A stretch of 64,000 nt of DNA from Paenibacillus foliorum (GTDB taxonomy: Bacteria > Bacillota > Bacilli > Paenibacillales > NBRC-103111): the NCBI RefSeq assembly GCF_013141765.1, contig NZ_WHOD01000102.1:62001-126000 (forward strand). Direction: 5' to 3'. Made by a program: the position numbers and the translations under genes. Within the stretch, counting starts at the first letter, position 1. Each line of letters begins with the position of its first letter. Positions 26,645-35,294 of the stretch are shown here, piece after piece. Under the pieces are notes generated by a model. That model made no database searches and had not been told where the DNA came from. It worked only from the letters and a program-made list of their open reading frames with translations.

Positions 26645-27544
26645 TTATTTAATATCCTGTTCCGCAGGAGGCAGCAGTACAATCTTGCCATCCTCCAACG
26701 TAACTTGAATTTTGTTTGAATCCCTTAACCCAATGGTTTCCAAATAATTGGCAGGTATTTGAAGCCTTCCCGCTTGGTCAATGACGGCATATTCCACATG
26801 GGAATCCTGATCCTGTTCCGGCTCTTCGGCAGCCGTGTCCATTTCCAGTAATTGCTGATCGTAAGATTTGCGTCGCAAAATTTCTGAGGATGTTTTGCCA
26901 TCTCTAATTGCCACTACACGATCCACTTTTTTGGCAAGCAGCGGGTCATGCGTAACGATCACAATTGTAATGCCTAAATTTTTCGTCAACTGACGGAACA
27001 GATCGAGAATTTGATTCGCCATCTTCGTATCCACAGAGCCTGTAGGTTCGTCTGCAAGCAGAAGCTTGGGATGGTTGGCCAGTGCTATCGCTATCGCCAC
27101 ACGCTGCTGCTCACCCCCTGACAGTTGATTGAGACGATTCTTCAATCGGTGGCTTAGCCCTACTGCATCCAGCAGTTCCATGGCTCGTTCCCGTTTACGC
27201 TGGCCTTGAAGCAAAATAGGCAACTCCACATTTTCCAAGGCTGTCAAATAGGGAATTAAATTTCGCCCGTTATTTTGCCATACGAAGCCGACGGTTTCTC
27301 GCTTGTATTTAACTAATTCTTTTTCCGAAAGATTAAGCAAATCTTTACCATCCACGGTTAGCTTTCCAGCCGAAGGTCGATCGAGCCCTCCCAGCATATT
27401 AAGCAGGGTTGATTTCCCACTGCCGCTATTGCCGATAATGGCCATCAACTCACCGGTTTCCACGTGCAAATCCAAGCCTTGAAGGGCAACAACCTCCAAA
27501 TCTGCGATTTTATAAATTTTAACTAAATTGTCGCAATGGATCAT
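26645..27544 (-). CDS. ABC ATPase (MacB/LolD type) with C-terminal AbrB-like domain
   Basis: The protein has 299 residues. ATG at 27544 (GGGAGGATTAAG upstream) lies 1 bp after the permease stop codon. The nucleotide-binding domain has Walker A GNSGSGKST, signature LSGGEQQRV, Walker B LLLADEP and the switch His (VTHD). After about residue 230 comes an acidic linker (AAEEPEQDQDSHVEY), then AVIDQAGRLQIPANYLETIGL and KIVLLPP, the swapped-hairpin pattern of SpoVT/AbrB DNA-binding domains. Such a domain on an ATPase could bind DNA or only mediate dimer contacts. It pairs with the 27546-30449 permease; the transcript carries a second ATPase without this tail. Confidence 0.85.
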   Translation of the reverse strand: MIHCDNLVKIYKIADLEVVALQGLDLHVETGELMAIIGNSGSGKSTLLNMLGGLDRPSAGKLTVDGKDLLNLSEKELVKYKRETVGFVWQNNGRNLIPYLTALENVELPILLQGQRKRERAMELLDAVGLSHRLKNRLNQLSGGEQQRVAIAIALANHPKLLLADEPTGSVDTKMANQILDLFRQLTKNLGITIVIVTHDPLLAKKVDRVVAIRDGKTSSEILRRKSYDQQLLEMDTAAEEPEQDQDSHVEYAVIDQAGRLQIPANYLETIGLRDSNKIQVTLEDGKIVLLPPAEQDIK

Positions 27545-27545
27545 C

Positions 27546-30449
27546 TTAATCCTCCCCGAGCTTGACTGCCTGATGAATTCGGATTTTCGATACGATATAC
27601 CCGAGAGTGAATACCCCAATTGTAATCATCGTTGTGACGATCCAGTACAGCCGCTCCTGATCCCGAGGATCAAAAGTAACCTTGAATGGAGGAACCTGCG
27701 TTTTCGGATCGAAAGACATTTCAAATAAGGGTACAAACAATTGACTCGTGATACTCCCTGTCCCAATTCCGATAAATATGGCCGCTCCAGAAATTAACAC
27801 CTGCTCACCTATCAGCATAAGAAGCAGTTGGAAGAAAGAAATTCCCATTGCACGTAAGATCCCAAACTGAAGAGTCCGAGCCGACAGCGACAAAATCCAA
27901 TACAAGAGAAATCCAAAAAAGCATATAAAGACAGATATTAGAAATCCAAGCGTCATGACACCGTTAATAGCCATTTGAAATGGGTCTTTGACCGCTTTAA
28001 TCTGCTCTTGTTTCGCATCTCGTAAGGATTCAATGTCATAACCGCGCTCAGTAACTGTTTTATAGACCAATTGACTGCTTGCATCCGGCTTCAGCTTCAG
28101 CCACACCTCATAAGGCTCTAGTGCCATATTGTTTTGTATGTACGGCAGATGCCCTACAACAAGCATCGGTTTCTTTACCTTTGTGCTTGTTCCCTGCTTG
28201 GAGTTAACCGTCACATTATCGTTTACACCTGGATTCGGGTTCCATGACGGCCAGTAATCAATGATTCCAAATACAGTAAATCGGGTTCCTTCAATACCGG
28301 ACCAGCCAAGAGTAATCGTGTCTCCTGACTTCAAGCTGTACTCATCTGCCATCGACCTCGAAATTAAAACAGCTGAAGGATTAGGCGCAATCAAATTTAA
28401 ATAATCATAAAAATGATGCCCCAGTAACCCGGCTCGCATCCAGCCCGTCTGTCCGAACTCCTTTGTTTCAATCCCCATTAGCTGTACCGCTGCTTCAGTC
28501 TTCCCCTTTTTAAAGGACGCGTCTTTTTTAATAAAAACCTTGGCTGCATGCTCCACCCCAGGAAGCTGTGTGAACGGGAGAAAGGATGGCTCTGTATACT
28601 GTGTTTTATGCTTAACCGCGGTTGGATCGACCGATTCTTCCTGAACCTCCAGCCCATCATCCCCCGTTAATCCGGTTAAAATAGCTGGTGGAGCATCATT
28701 CTCCCAACGAATTTGCATCGTAATATCGGCACCTGCCGAATATCGGATTTTATCACTCGTATTTTTGTTGATCGTACGAGTGGCACTAGCACTAAATAAT
28801 CCTGTTGCAATCGTAATAATTAAAAACACCATTATAAATTGGTACTGGATAGTAGAACGGCTAACCTGAATTAGGGTGAAATATAAGGCAGGAGACCACC
28901 AGCGTCTTCCCGTTTGATAAACCAATCTCATGAATAATGGGTATAAGCGAAGTACAAGTAAACCCATTCCCAAAATAAATAGTGCAGGGATAAGAAACAG
29001 CAGCGGGTCTACCCGCAAATCTCCAGATTTTAAACCAAGTGAAAGCAAGTCTTTAATTCGAGTTTTATAGTTATACAGCCCGTACATGGATATCCCGACT
29101 AGAATAACGTCTATAAAATATTTATGCCAGAAGGAGCTTGGGGCCTGCCTGGCTGACTGCTGCTTATGCCCGATTATAGTAACCTTGGTCGCTAGAAATA
29201 CGGGAATCAGTGTCATCACCAAAGAGCTCGCAACGGCTATCAAGGCATATAGGAAGGCGTCACGATTCAGGGACACATCCAGCTTCGCACGCTGTACAAA
29301 CTCAAGAAATCCGCTGGAAGCACCTAGTACGCTTGTTAAATGCATACCTAAGTATGGGCCTATAAAGAAGGCAATCGCACCAAGGACCAAGCCCTCTGCC
29401 ACATAACCCAAAATAATTTGCAATCGGCTCGCGCCCCGGCTTCGTAAAACAGCGATTTCTGTCTTCTGCCGCTCCGTGATTAGATTCGCTACCATGTACA
29501 AATAAAAGCCAAGCATCAATACTACAGGCACATTCAACGACCAAAGCATGATCTTCAGATTTGCTTCTTTTACATAATACGCGCCCAGCGTTTGCAAGGC
29601 TGGAGCATTGTAATTGTGGTTTTCATAGCGCTCATCCATATGTGTATCGATCATGAAGTGTGAAGAAATGAACGAGTTTATAGTCATTAGAGTCATTTTG
29701 GAATAATCAAGCGCAAGATACCAATAGCTTGATTGGACATTTAGCTTTGCTTCATTGATAAACTCCTTTTCAAACAATGCAAAATCAATCAAAAAGCTGT
29801 TCTTATAGCTGCTTGGAATGTTATACCAGTAAATATCCGTGTAATCGTTGCGATCAAATACACCTACTGGTTTAATTGAAATGGCCTCTTTTTGGTTCTC
29901 ATCTCGAATGACGAATACCGTATCAATGACCATGCCTAGCTCTGTCAGAGCCTCAGGGACAACAAGTGCTTCATATACCCCATTAACCGGAGATTTGGCA
30001 GGCATACGACCATCAATGAGGCGAATATGATCCTCGAAGCCTTCTAAAGCTGTAATATCCGCAGACCTCTGTCTATTGGTATCCACCTTATCAGGCTCAG
30101 CAGGAATCAAGCCGTATCGTTGGGTTGATCTTTCTCTGACGTAGAATTGGACTGGAATACCGAATCGGTTCCCTGTCTTTCTCAGAAATTCATCCGTTTC
30201 GGAAACTTTGGTTTTCTTATCTTTATCGTCCGGATTTAGATTGACTGACAACCAATAAATACCCGGATATTGACTGCTGCTTGTCTGCAGCTGCTGAAGC
30301 TCTTGTACCAGCAATCTTTGCAAAATAGCATTGGTATAAATAGGCATACTGCTCGTCAATGCAACGGAGAGGACTAGACCGAACAGAAGGCTAAGCTCCA
30401 GCCATTTATTTTTGATCATCTTGCGCAGGATCATGATAAATAATGCCAA
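27546..30449 (-). CDS. FtsX/MacB-type ABC transporter permease
   Basis: The protein has 967 residues and starts with TTG at 30449 (AGGAGGCTTAAGACA upstream). It has the duplicated FtsX layout: an N-terminal membrane anchor (about 15-38), a long extracellular domain, three helices at about 310-430 (MLGFYLYMVANLITERQKTEIAVLRSRGAS), another helix pair at about 485-550, a second extracellular domain, and three C-terminal helices (TLGFLISVFICFFGFLLY, ILRAMGISFFQLLLMLIGEQ). Such permeases act as mechanotransmission machines or export lipoproteins, peptides or antibiotics; they do not import sugar. With the adaptor and two ATPases it forms a MacAB-like module. The substrate is unknown; a role in surface lipoprotein release or envelope stress is possible. 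Confidence 0.85.
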   Translation of the reverse strand: MALFIMILRKMIKNKWLELSLLFGLVLSVALTSSMPIYTNAILQRLLVQELQQLQTSSSQYPGIYWLSVNLNPDDKDKKTKVSETDEFLRKTGNRFGIPVQFYVRERSTQRYGLIPAEPDKVDTNRQRSADITALEGFEDHIRLIDGRMPAKSPVNGVYEALVVPEALTELGMVIDTVFVIRDENQKEAISIKPVGVFDRNDYTDIYWYNIPSSYKNSFLIDFALFEKEFINEAKLNVQSSYWYLALDYSKMTLMTINSFISSHFMIDTHMDERYENHNYNAPALQTLGAYYVKEANLKIMLWSLNVPVVLMLGFYLYMVANLITERQKTEIAVLRSRGASRLQIILGYVAEGLVLGAIAFFIGPYLGMHLTSVLGASSGFLEFVQRAKLDVSLNRDAFLYALIAVASSLVMTLIPVFLATKVTIIGHKQQSARQAPSSFWHKYFIDVILVGISMYGLYNYKTRIKDLLSLGLKSGDLRVDPLLFLIPALFILGMGLLVLRLYPLFMRLVYQTGRRWWSPALYFTLIQVSRSTIQYQFIMVFLIITIATGLFSASATRTINKNTSDKIRYSAGADITMQIRWENDAPPAILTGLTGDDGLEVQEESVDPTAVKHKTQYTEPSFLPFTQLPGVEHAAKVFIKKDASFKKGKTEAAVQLMGIETKEFGQTGWMRAGLLGHHFYDYLNLIAPNPSAVLISRSMADEYSLKSGDTITLGWSGIEGTRFTVFGIIDYWPSWNPNPGVNDNVTVNSKQGTSTKVKKPMLVVGHLPYIQNNMALEPYEVWLKLKPDASSQLVYKTVTERGYDIESLRDAKQEQIKAVKDPFQMAINGVMTLGFLISVFICFFGFLLYWILSLSARTLQFGILRAMGISFFQLLLMLIGEQVLISGAAIFIGIGTGSITSQLFVPLFEMSFDPKTQVPPFKVTFDPRDQERLYWIVTTMITIGVFTLGYIVSKIRIHQAVKLGED

Positions 30450-30462
30450 TGTCTTAAGCCTC

Positions 30463-31497
30463 CTAGTTGTTCATAATTATTTTCTGCCCATCGCTTATAC
30501 CCTTACGTATTTCCACTTCGGTTGCTGCAACTATTCCTTTCTCTACATCAATCTCTTTGCGGCTTTCCCCATCAAGCACCTGCACATAGTCACGTCCCAT
30601 ATAACTGCGCAGCCCAGCCCTAGGGATGACAACTACATTATCGCGTTTTTCGGTAACTACCGTGATATCTGCCTGAGTACCAATGCTTGCTTCAGGAGGT
30701 AAACCCTGAACATCAATGACTAGGGATTTGTTGTTTTTATCCTGCACCGTTTTATTGTCGCTAGGCGGTACGGACATTGGCGTTTGAACGACCTTCCCTC
30801 CATACATTTTATCCTTAATTTTCACAGCGACGTCCATATTAATTTCCACACCTACCAAGTCATTCTGGCTAGAGGCGGTATATACAAGCTTTATTTGGCT
30901 AGGATCAGAGAGCGTTACCAATTGTTTATAAGCAGCAACATCTTCTCCTGGTTTAATTGGGTCAACGAATGTCACGATTCCATCGGCTAAGGCCACTAGC
31001 CTCGAATTAGCCACTTGGGTATGTAGCGCTTGCAATTGGATTTGAGCACTCTCCATATCGAGTATTTTCAAGCGAACCGCCGGATCATCCGCACCTTTGC
31101 CAGCAATTTCTTGCATAAACGAAATTTTGACCTTTTCTATCGCAATTTCCTGCATTCGTATTTTCGTTTCCAGCTCACTTGTTTCTGTTGATGCAACTAC
31201 ATCTCCAGCCTTCACCTTATCTCCTAGCTTGACATCGATAGAGATCAGCTTGCCTGCGGAAGTTTTAAAGTACATATAGTTGGTCTTATCTGATACGAAG
31301 GTGGCAACTCCAGTAATTTGCTTGGCTATTGTAGATCGCTTAGCTTCTATGACATTCAATGTTTCCTTAACTGGCTGCACAAGTGGCGGCTGCAGATCTT
31401 CTTCTTCAACCGGTAATAAGGAACACCCGGATAGAGTACCGGTGATGATGCCCACTGCAGCAAATAGAAGCAGCTTGCTCGTAAGCTTACTCGACAA
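30463..31497 (-). CDS. Membrane-fusion/adaptor lipoprotein (MacA/HlyD-like)
   Basis: The protein has 344 residues. GGAGG abuts the ATG at 31506 with no spacing, so TTG at 31497 (9 bp from GGAGG) is the better start; both give the same mature protein. The signal peptide ends in a lipobox (GTLSGCSLL). A lipoyl/biotinyl-like half motif (SIDVKLGDKVKAGDVVAST) is followed by a coiled coil of about 60 residues (ETKIRMQEIAIEKVKI to LQALHTQVA), the second lipoyl half (ADGIVTFVDPIKPGEDV) and beta-barrel segments. It should link the permease to the wall or substrate on the outer face. Its start overlaps the ATPase stop by 11 bp. Confidence 0.8.
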   Translation of the reverse strand: MSSKLTSKLLLFAAVGIITGTLSGCSLLPVEEEDLQPPLVQPVKETLNVIEAKRSTIAKQITGVATFVSDKTNYMYFKTSAGKLISIDVKLGDKVKAGDVVASTETSELETKIRMQEIAIEKVKISFMQEIAGKGADDPAVRLKILDMESAQIQLQALHTQVANSRLVALADGIVTFVDPIKPGEDVAAYKQLVTLSDPSQIKLVYTASSQNDLVGVEINMDVAVKIKDKMYGGKVVQTPMSVPPSDNKTVQDKNNKSLVIDVQGLPPEASIGTQADITVVTEKRDNVVVIPRAGLRSYMGRDYVQVLDGESRKEIDVEKGIVAATEVEIRKGISDGQKIIMNN

Positions 31498-32188
31498 TTT
31501 GGCCATCCTCCAATGCGTATACCTGATCGACTACACTCATAATCGCAGGATCATGTGTTGTTAGCATAATGGTCATCCCTTCTCGATGAACAAGTTCCTT
31601 GAACACTTTCATAACTTGCATGCCCATTTTGCTATCGAGCTCAGCAGTAGGCTCGTCCGCCAATATTAAAGAGGGCCTATGGGCTATTGCTCTTGCAATG
31701 GCTACCCGCTGCTGTTCGCCCCCAGACATCTCAAATGGATGATGCTTCATTCTGGACTTCAGACCAACTAAATCCAACGCCCTCTCCGCATATTCCTTAT
31801 GAAGTGCTGGTTTAATACCAGCTATTCGTAAACCGAACTCCACATTCTCGTAAGCCGTCATCAATGGTACCAAGGCAAAGGATTGAAAAATCAGTCCCAT
31901 ATGTACACGCCTTAGCTCATTGCGTTTTTTTTCTGAATAATTGCTTATTTCATCTTGCTTGAAAAAAACTTTGCCTTCCGTAGGCTTATCAAGAGCGCCC
32001 ATGATGTTGAGCAGCGTCGTTTTCCCTGAGCCCGATCTCCCTTTTAAGGCAACAAGCCGATTCGTCGAAATCGAGAGGTCGGCTCCTTTCAGGGCATGAA
32101 CAGCAGCTGTACCTCGTCCGAACACTCTAGTAATTCCCACAGCCCTGATAAGCGGTTCATTGGGCAGTGACTGGTTCTCATTCTTCAA
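31487..32188 (-). CDS. ABC ATPase (LolD/MacB type)
   Basis: The protein has 233 residues. It starts with TTG at 32188 (TAGGAG upstream); the nearby ATG at 32181 is out of frame. Walker A GRSGSGKTT, Q-loop LIFQSFALVPLMTAYENVEFG, signature MSGGEQQRV, Walker B LILADEP and switch TTHD are intact. The LVPLMTAYENVEF stretch is typical of ATPases paired with FtsX/MacB permeases. It is the first gene of the export module, about 50 bases after a promoter with a perfect TATAAT -10. It shares the single permease with the AbrB-tailed ATPase, so the pump may use a heterodimer. Confidence 0.88.
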   Translation of the reverse strand: MKNENQSLPNEPLIRAVGITRVFGRGTAAVHALKGADLSISTNRLVALKGRSGSGKTTLLNIMGALDKPTEGKVFFKQDEISNYSEKKRNELRRVHMGLIFQSFALVPLMTAYENVEFGLRIAGIKPALHKEYAERALDLVGLKSRMKHHPFEMSGGEQQRVAIARAIAHRPSLILADEPTAELDSKMGMQVMKVFKELVHREGMTIMLTTHDPAIMSVVDQVYALEDGQIVE

Positions 32189-32239
32189 GATTTCACACTC
32201 CTAAGAGTTTTGCGATAGCAAAACTTACTTCGTTACCTC

Positions 32240-32313
32240 TGGATAATTATATGAATCTAAGCATACTATGAAAACGCTCTTATGGTTTAGGGCTTTTATT
32301 TCATCTTTATAGG
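32240..32313 (-). promoter_or_regulatory. Composite promoter element D upstream of the ABC export module
   Basis: On the minus strand CCTATAAA starts at 32313 and CCTAAAC at 32291, 22 bp apart, followed by TTTTCATAGTAT in register with the other elements. A consensus TATAAT sits at 32251-32246, 17 bp from TTTTCA. This is the clearest -35/-10 pair of the four elements. Confidence 0.65.
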
Positions 32314-32344
32314 TTGTTTACTTCATTATTAACGTTCGAGACAA

Positions 32345-32380
32345 AAACGCCCCAGTTCTATAACAAGAACTAGGGCGTTT
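32345..32380 (-). terminator. Rho-independent terminator after the 32398-33840 SLH gene
   Basis: On the minus strand AAACGCCCTAGTTCT, a 6-base loop, then AGAACTGGGGCGTTTTTG form a 15-bp stem with one mismatch and a T tail, about 20 bp after the stop codon. Confidence 0.85.
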
Positions 32381-32397
32381 AAGCTTTTTAGTTTATT

Positions 32398-33840
32398 TTA
32401 CTTGGCAGGTGGTTGAATGATCCACAATGCCGATGCATCAAAAAGCTTCCAGAATTGATCGGTTGCAGAATTTTTCATATCTCCAATGTTACTAACTCCA
32501 AACAATACGGTACGTGCATTTATAGTTTCGTTCAGAACATTTTTGGAGCCTTTCTCATAACCGATAATAATGCCCTTGGAAGGGTCTTCTTTAGAAGAAG
32601 CAATAATTATACCGTCACTGCTTGGAAGACCATATGACAGGGGAGTTGGTTCAAAGTACACTTCAACGTCACCCTTTAAGCCCGCTGCCAATGGATGATC
32701 ACTCTTTTGGATAGTCATAACCGTCTGTTTGACGATATTCGTTTTTTCCGCAACTGTGGAAAAATCAGCATCACCGAACGATATGGATTTGATGTACATA
32801 ACAGGTACAGTAGATGTTTTTAATTTTTTCTTCACATATTTAGCGTTGGTTGATGTTCCGATAATAACAAGATCGTAGCCTTCTGCACTACCCCCATCGA
32901 GTTTAGTACTGGCCATACGTGTTACTTCGAATCCAAGCGATTCTAAGCGGCTTATTACAGGTTTCTCCTCATCAGCTAATTTGCCATTTTTAGTGTCTCT
33001 TATATCACTGGTAATAAGAACTTTCTTGCCATTAGCTGAAACCGTACCTGCTTTTGTTGTATCAGCAGGTTTAGGATCAGTTGTTCCTGGCGTTGGTGTT
33101 GTAGGCGCCGGTGTCGTAGGTGCTGGTGTTCCTGGTGCTGGCGTCGTAGGTGTCGACGGATCTGTCTTCCCCGCCTGACCAAAAATCTTCTTCGCCTCAT
33201 AGCTAGCATTCGCCAGCATTTTGCGCGTAGCAGATGCCGAGCCGCCAAAAGTACCATCATCCTGCTTCGCCAAGATTTTCTTCTCAAGTGTAAGCGAAAC
33301 ATAACCCTTAGCCCAATCGTCTACTGTAGCATCTGTCACTGGAGTAGCTTTTTTCGCAGCATCATCTAAACCTAGTCCACGAATTAGGAAGGCAGCAAGC
33401 TCTTGACGTGATACTACACCGGATGGATTATAATTCTTGCCTTCTGAATCGGATCCATTAGTAAGTCCTGCTTTCTTAAGGGCTTCAACATAAATAAAGG
33501 ACCAATGATCGGTGTTAACATCAGTAAAGGATGTTTTAGCGAGTGTCTTATCTAAAGGAAGTGCGAAAATAATCGCTGCCACCTTAGCAAATTGAGCCCG
33601 ATCCATTTTGGCATCTAAACCGAACGTATCATCCGACAATCCGCTAAACACGCCTCCGCGAATCAATTCATCGAACTTCGCTTTCTCTTCTTGCGGAAGA
33701 TCCTTCAAATCTTTAAAATCAGCTACACTTTTTACTGGTGGAGTCTGAGCTCCTGTATCCGTTGTAGCTGCAAAGGCAAACGGTAGAACAGTCAGTGTTA
33801 ATAGAAGAAAGCACAATAAAGACGAAAATATTTTTTTCAT
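32398..33840 (-). CDS. SLH-anchored protein with C-terminal flavodoxin/ThuA-like domain
   Basis: The protein has 480 residues. ATG at 33840 follows AAGGTGAAAAGA; the GTG at 33849 is less well placed. A signal peptide (KKIFSSLLCFLLL, FAFAATT) precedes three SLH motifs at about 45-222 (FTDVNTDHWSFIYVEALKKAGL, VVSRQELAAFLIRGL, ATRKMLANASYEAKK). A Pro/Thr-rich linker (about 228-262) connects to a domain at about 271-480 with KKVLITSD, AEGYDLVIIGTSTN, TVPVMYIKS, DHPLAAGL and WKLFDASALWI. The same domain forms nearly the whole of four lipoproteins between 35295 and 40237. It is unassigned; an alpha/beta Rossmann-like fold related to ThuA/GATase-1 is likely. Here it is attached to the wall rather than the membrane. 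Confidence 0.8.
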   Translation of the reverse strand: MKKIFSSLLCFLLLTLTVLPFAFAATTDTGAQTPPVKSVADFKDLKDLPQEEKAKFDELIRGGVFSGLSDDTFGLDAKMDRAQFAKVAAIIFALPLDKTLAKTSFTDVNTDHWSFIYVEALKKAGLTNGSDSEGKNYNPSGVVSRQELAAFLIRGLGLDDAAKKATPVTDATVDDWAKGYVSLTLEKKILAKQDDGTFGGSASATRKMLANASYEAKKIFGQAGKTDPSTPTTPAPGTPAPTTPAPTTPTPGTTDPKPADTTKAGTVSANGKKVLITSDIRDTKNGKLADEEKPVISRLESLGFEVTRMASTKLDGGSAEGYDLVIIGTSTNAKYVKKKLKTSTVPVMYIKSISFGDADFSTVAEKTNIVKQTVMTIQKSDHPLAAGLKGDVEVYFEPTPLSYGLPSSDGIIIASSKEDPSKGIIIGYEKGSKNVLNETINARTVLFGVSNIGDMKNSATDQFWKLFDASALWIIQPPAK

Positions 33841-33907
33841 TCTTTTCACCTTCCCAATCTAATTTTTTTTATAATATCTGAGCTTATAAATTTTCAGCGG
33901 AGCTGAA

Positions 33908-35254
33908 CTACTTTTTTACCGCCTTATCAACCTGAGCTATTGACGCTTTCTTCGTTTCCAATCCTTTGGTCGATTGCTCTTCAATCATACGCAATGCCGT
34001 TGCAGAATCCTTGGACTCTTTGAAAATGAGAGGAGCAAATACATTTTGCATAGGAACATCATACCAGAGCACGCCCTCGGCCCGTGCTGCCGGAGGCATA
34101 GCGGTTTTGCCATGGAAGATCGCTTTCGTGTTCTTGCCTCGCATTTGGGGCAGGTTCTGTCCGAAGGCCTGTTGAACCTCCTTGGATTCCACCGGTACGA
34201 GCACTCCTTCCTTGGCCAATTCAATTTGATGCTCATCTGAAAGTAAGGAAGCCATAACCTGAAAGGCGAGATCCTTCTTAGTGGACTGCTTCGTAATATA
34301 CATGGAGTAAAGGTTAGGTTGATATCTCGTATCCGGCACATCACTGAAGGAAGGAGCAGCTACGATATCGAAGTTCAAATTTTTATTTTGCTCATGAAAT
34401 GATACGAGATGATCTACAGTTGCCACAGCCATAGCGATATTGCCTTTTGATGCGAATATTTCAACGGTATCGAATTGATTAGCAGGAATATCATAGAAGC
34501 GTCTTAGGTTATCTACGACCTTCCTCCACTCTGGTGTGTTCATGCTTGCTTTATCTTCGGTCTGACTAAGCGGTGAAAGCGACAGCTGGTTATAGTTCAT
34601 ATAATGACCAGGGTTTTGTGAAAATCCCTTATACGTAATTTCGCCTTCAACTCGAGTCAGCTTCTTAGCCTTCTCGTATGCTTCATCGTATGTCATTCCA
34701 TCCTTGGGATATTCGACGCCGAATTTATCGAAGATATCCTTGTTATAGAATAGAACAAAATCATTATTATTGTACGGCAGTCCATATATTTTACCTTCCT
34801 TGGTCATATTGCTCATTTGAGCCATATGAGCCGGATTCAATCTGCTCGTATCGAAATTATACTTTTTGATCAAATCCCGCATATCGTACTGCAGATCATT
34901 ATCAATGATCCACCTCTGTACATTCATACGAGTGTTATCGATGATAATATCAGGGATAGTACCGGCTGCAATCAAATCCTGATATTGTCTGCCGGGATTA
35001 TCCCAGTGGACGTGCTTGATGGTTATATCGGGAAATTTCTTACGGACGAATTGACCTATTTGCTTTTCAAAAACTTCCTCTTTTGATAAGAAGGGTGGGT
35101 ATACTGTATAAATAAACAACTCTTTTTCAGACGATTGGCCGACAGCTTTTTTTTCACCTGTTGCGACTGGATTTGATACCATCCCTTGTTCACAGCCTGC
35201 CAGAAAGATAAGTGATAAAGCTAGTAGTGAAAATCTTTTCAATCGTAAGCTCAT
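33908..35254 (-). CDS. Lipoprotein ABC solute-binding protein (family 1)
   Basis: The protein has 448 residues. ATG at 35254 (GGAGGTTAAGA upstream) gives MSLRLKRF, a hydrophobic core and lipobox IFLAGC. Typical carbohydrate-binding motifs are IIIDNTRM, GKIYGLPYNNNDFVLFYNKDIFDKFG, YPKDGMTYDEAYEKAKKLTR and LAKEGVLVPVESKEVQ. It is a close paralogue of the 36450-37766 protein, and both should feed the permease pair at 40429-42314. Having two near-identical receptors with an intervening lipoprotein suggests duplication and specialisation for different pectic oligosaccharides. Confidence 0.88.
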   Translation of the reverse strand: MSLRLKRFSLLALSLIFLAGCEQGMVSNPVATGEKKAVGQSSEKELFIYTVYPPFLSKEEVFEKQIGQFVRKKFPDITIKHVHWDNPGRQYQDLIAAGTIPDIIIDNTRMNVQRWIIDNDLQYDMRDLIKKYNFDTSRLNPAHMAQMSNMTKEGKIYGLPYNNNDFVLFYNKDIFDKFGVEYPKDGMTYDEAYEKAKKLTRVEGEITYKGFSQNPGHYMNYNQLSLSPLSQTEDKASMNTPEWRKVVDNLRRFYDIPANQFDTVEIFASKGNIAMAVATVDHLVSFHEQNKNLNFDIVAAPSFSDVPDTRYQPNLYSMYITKQSTKKDLAFQVMASLLSDEHQIELAKEGVLVPVESKEVQQAFGQNLPQMRGKNTKAIFHGKTAMPPAARAEGVLWYDVPMQNVFAPLIFKESKDSATALRMIEEQSTKGLETKKASIAQVDKAVKK

Positions 35255-35294
35255 TCTTAACCTCCACCCGTCATCATGTTGAAATGAACCGGTA

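Noticed and set aside
32269..32282. cre-like TGAAAACGCTCTTA in promoter D (and a weaker one at 24741-24754 in C)
   Set aside because: They coincide with the TTTTCR core shared by all four promoter elements, so the cre resemblance may be incidental; not listed as separate cre sites.
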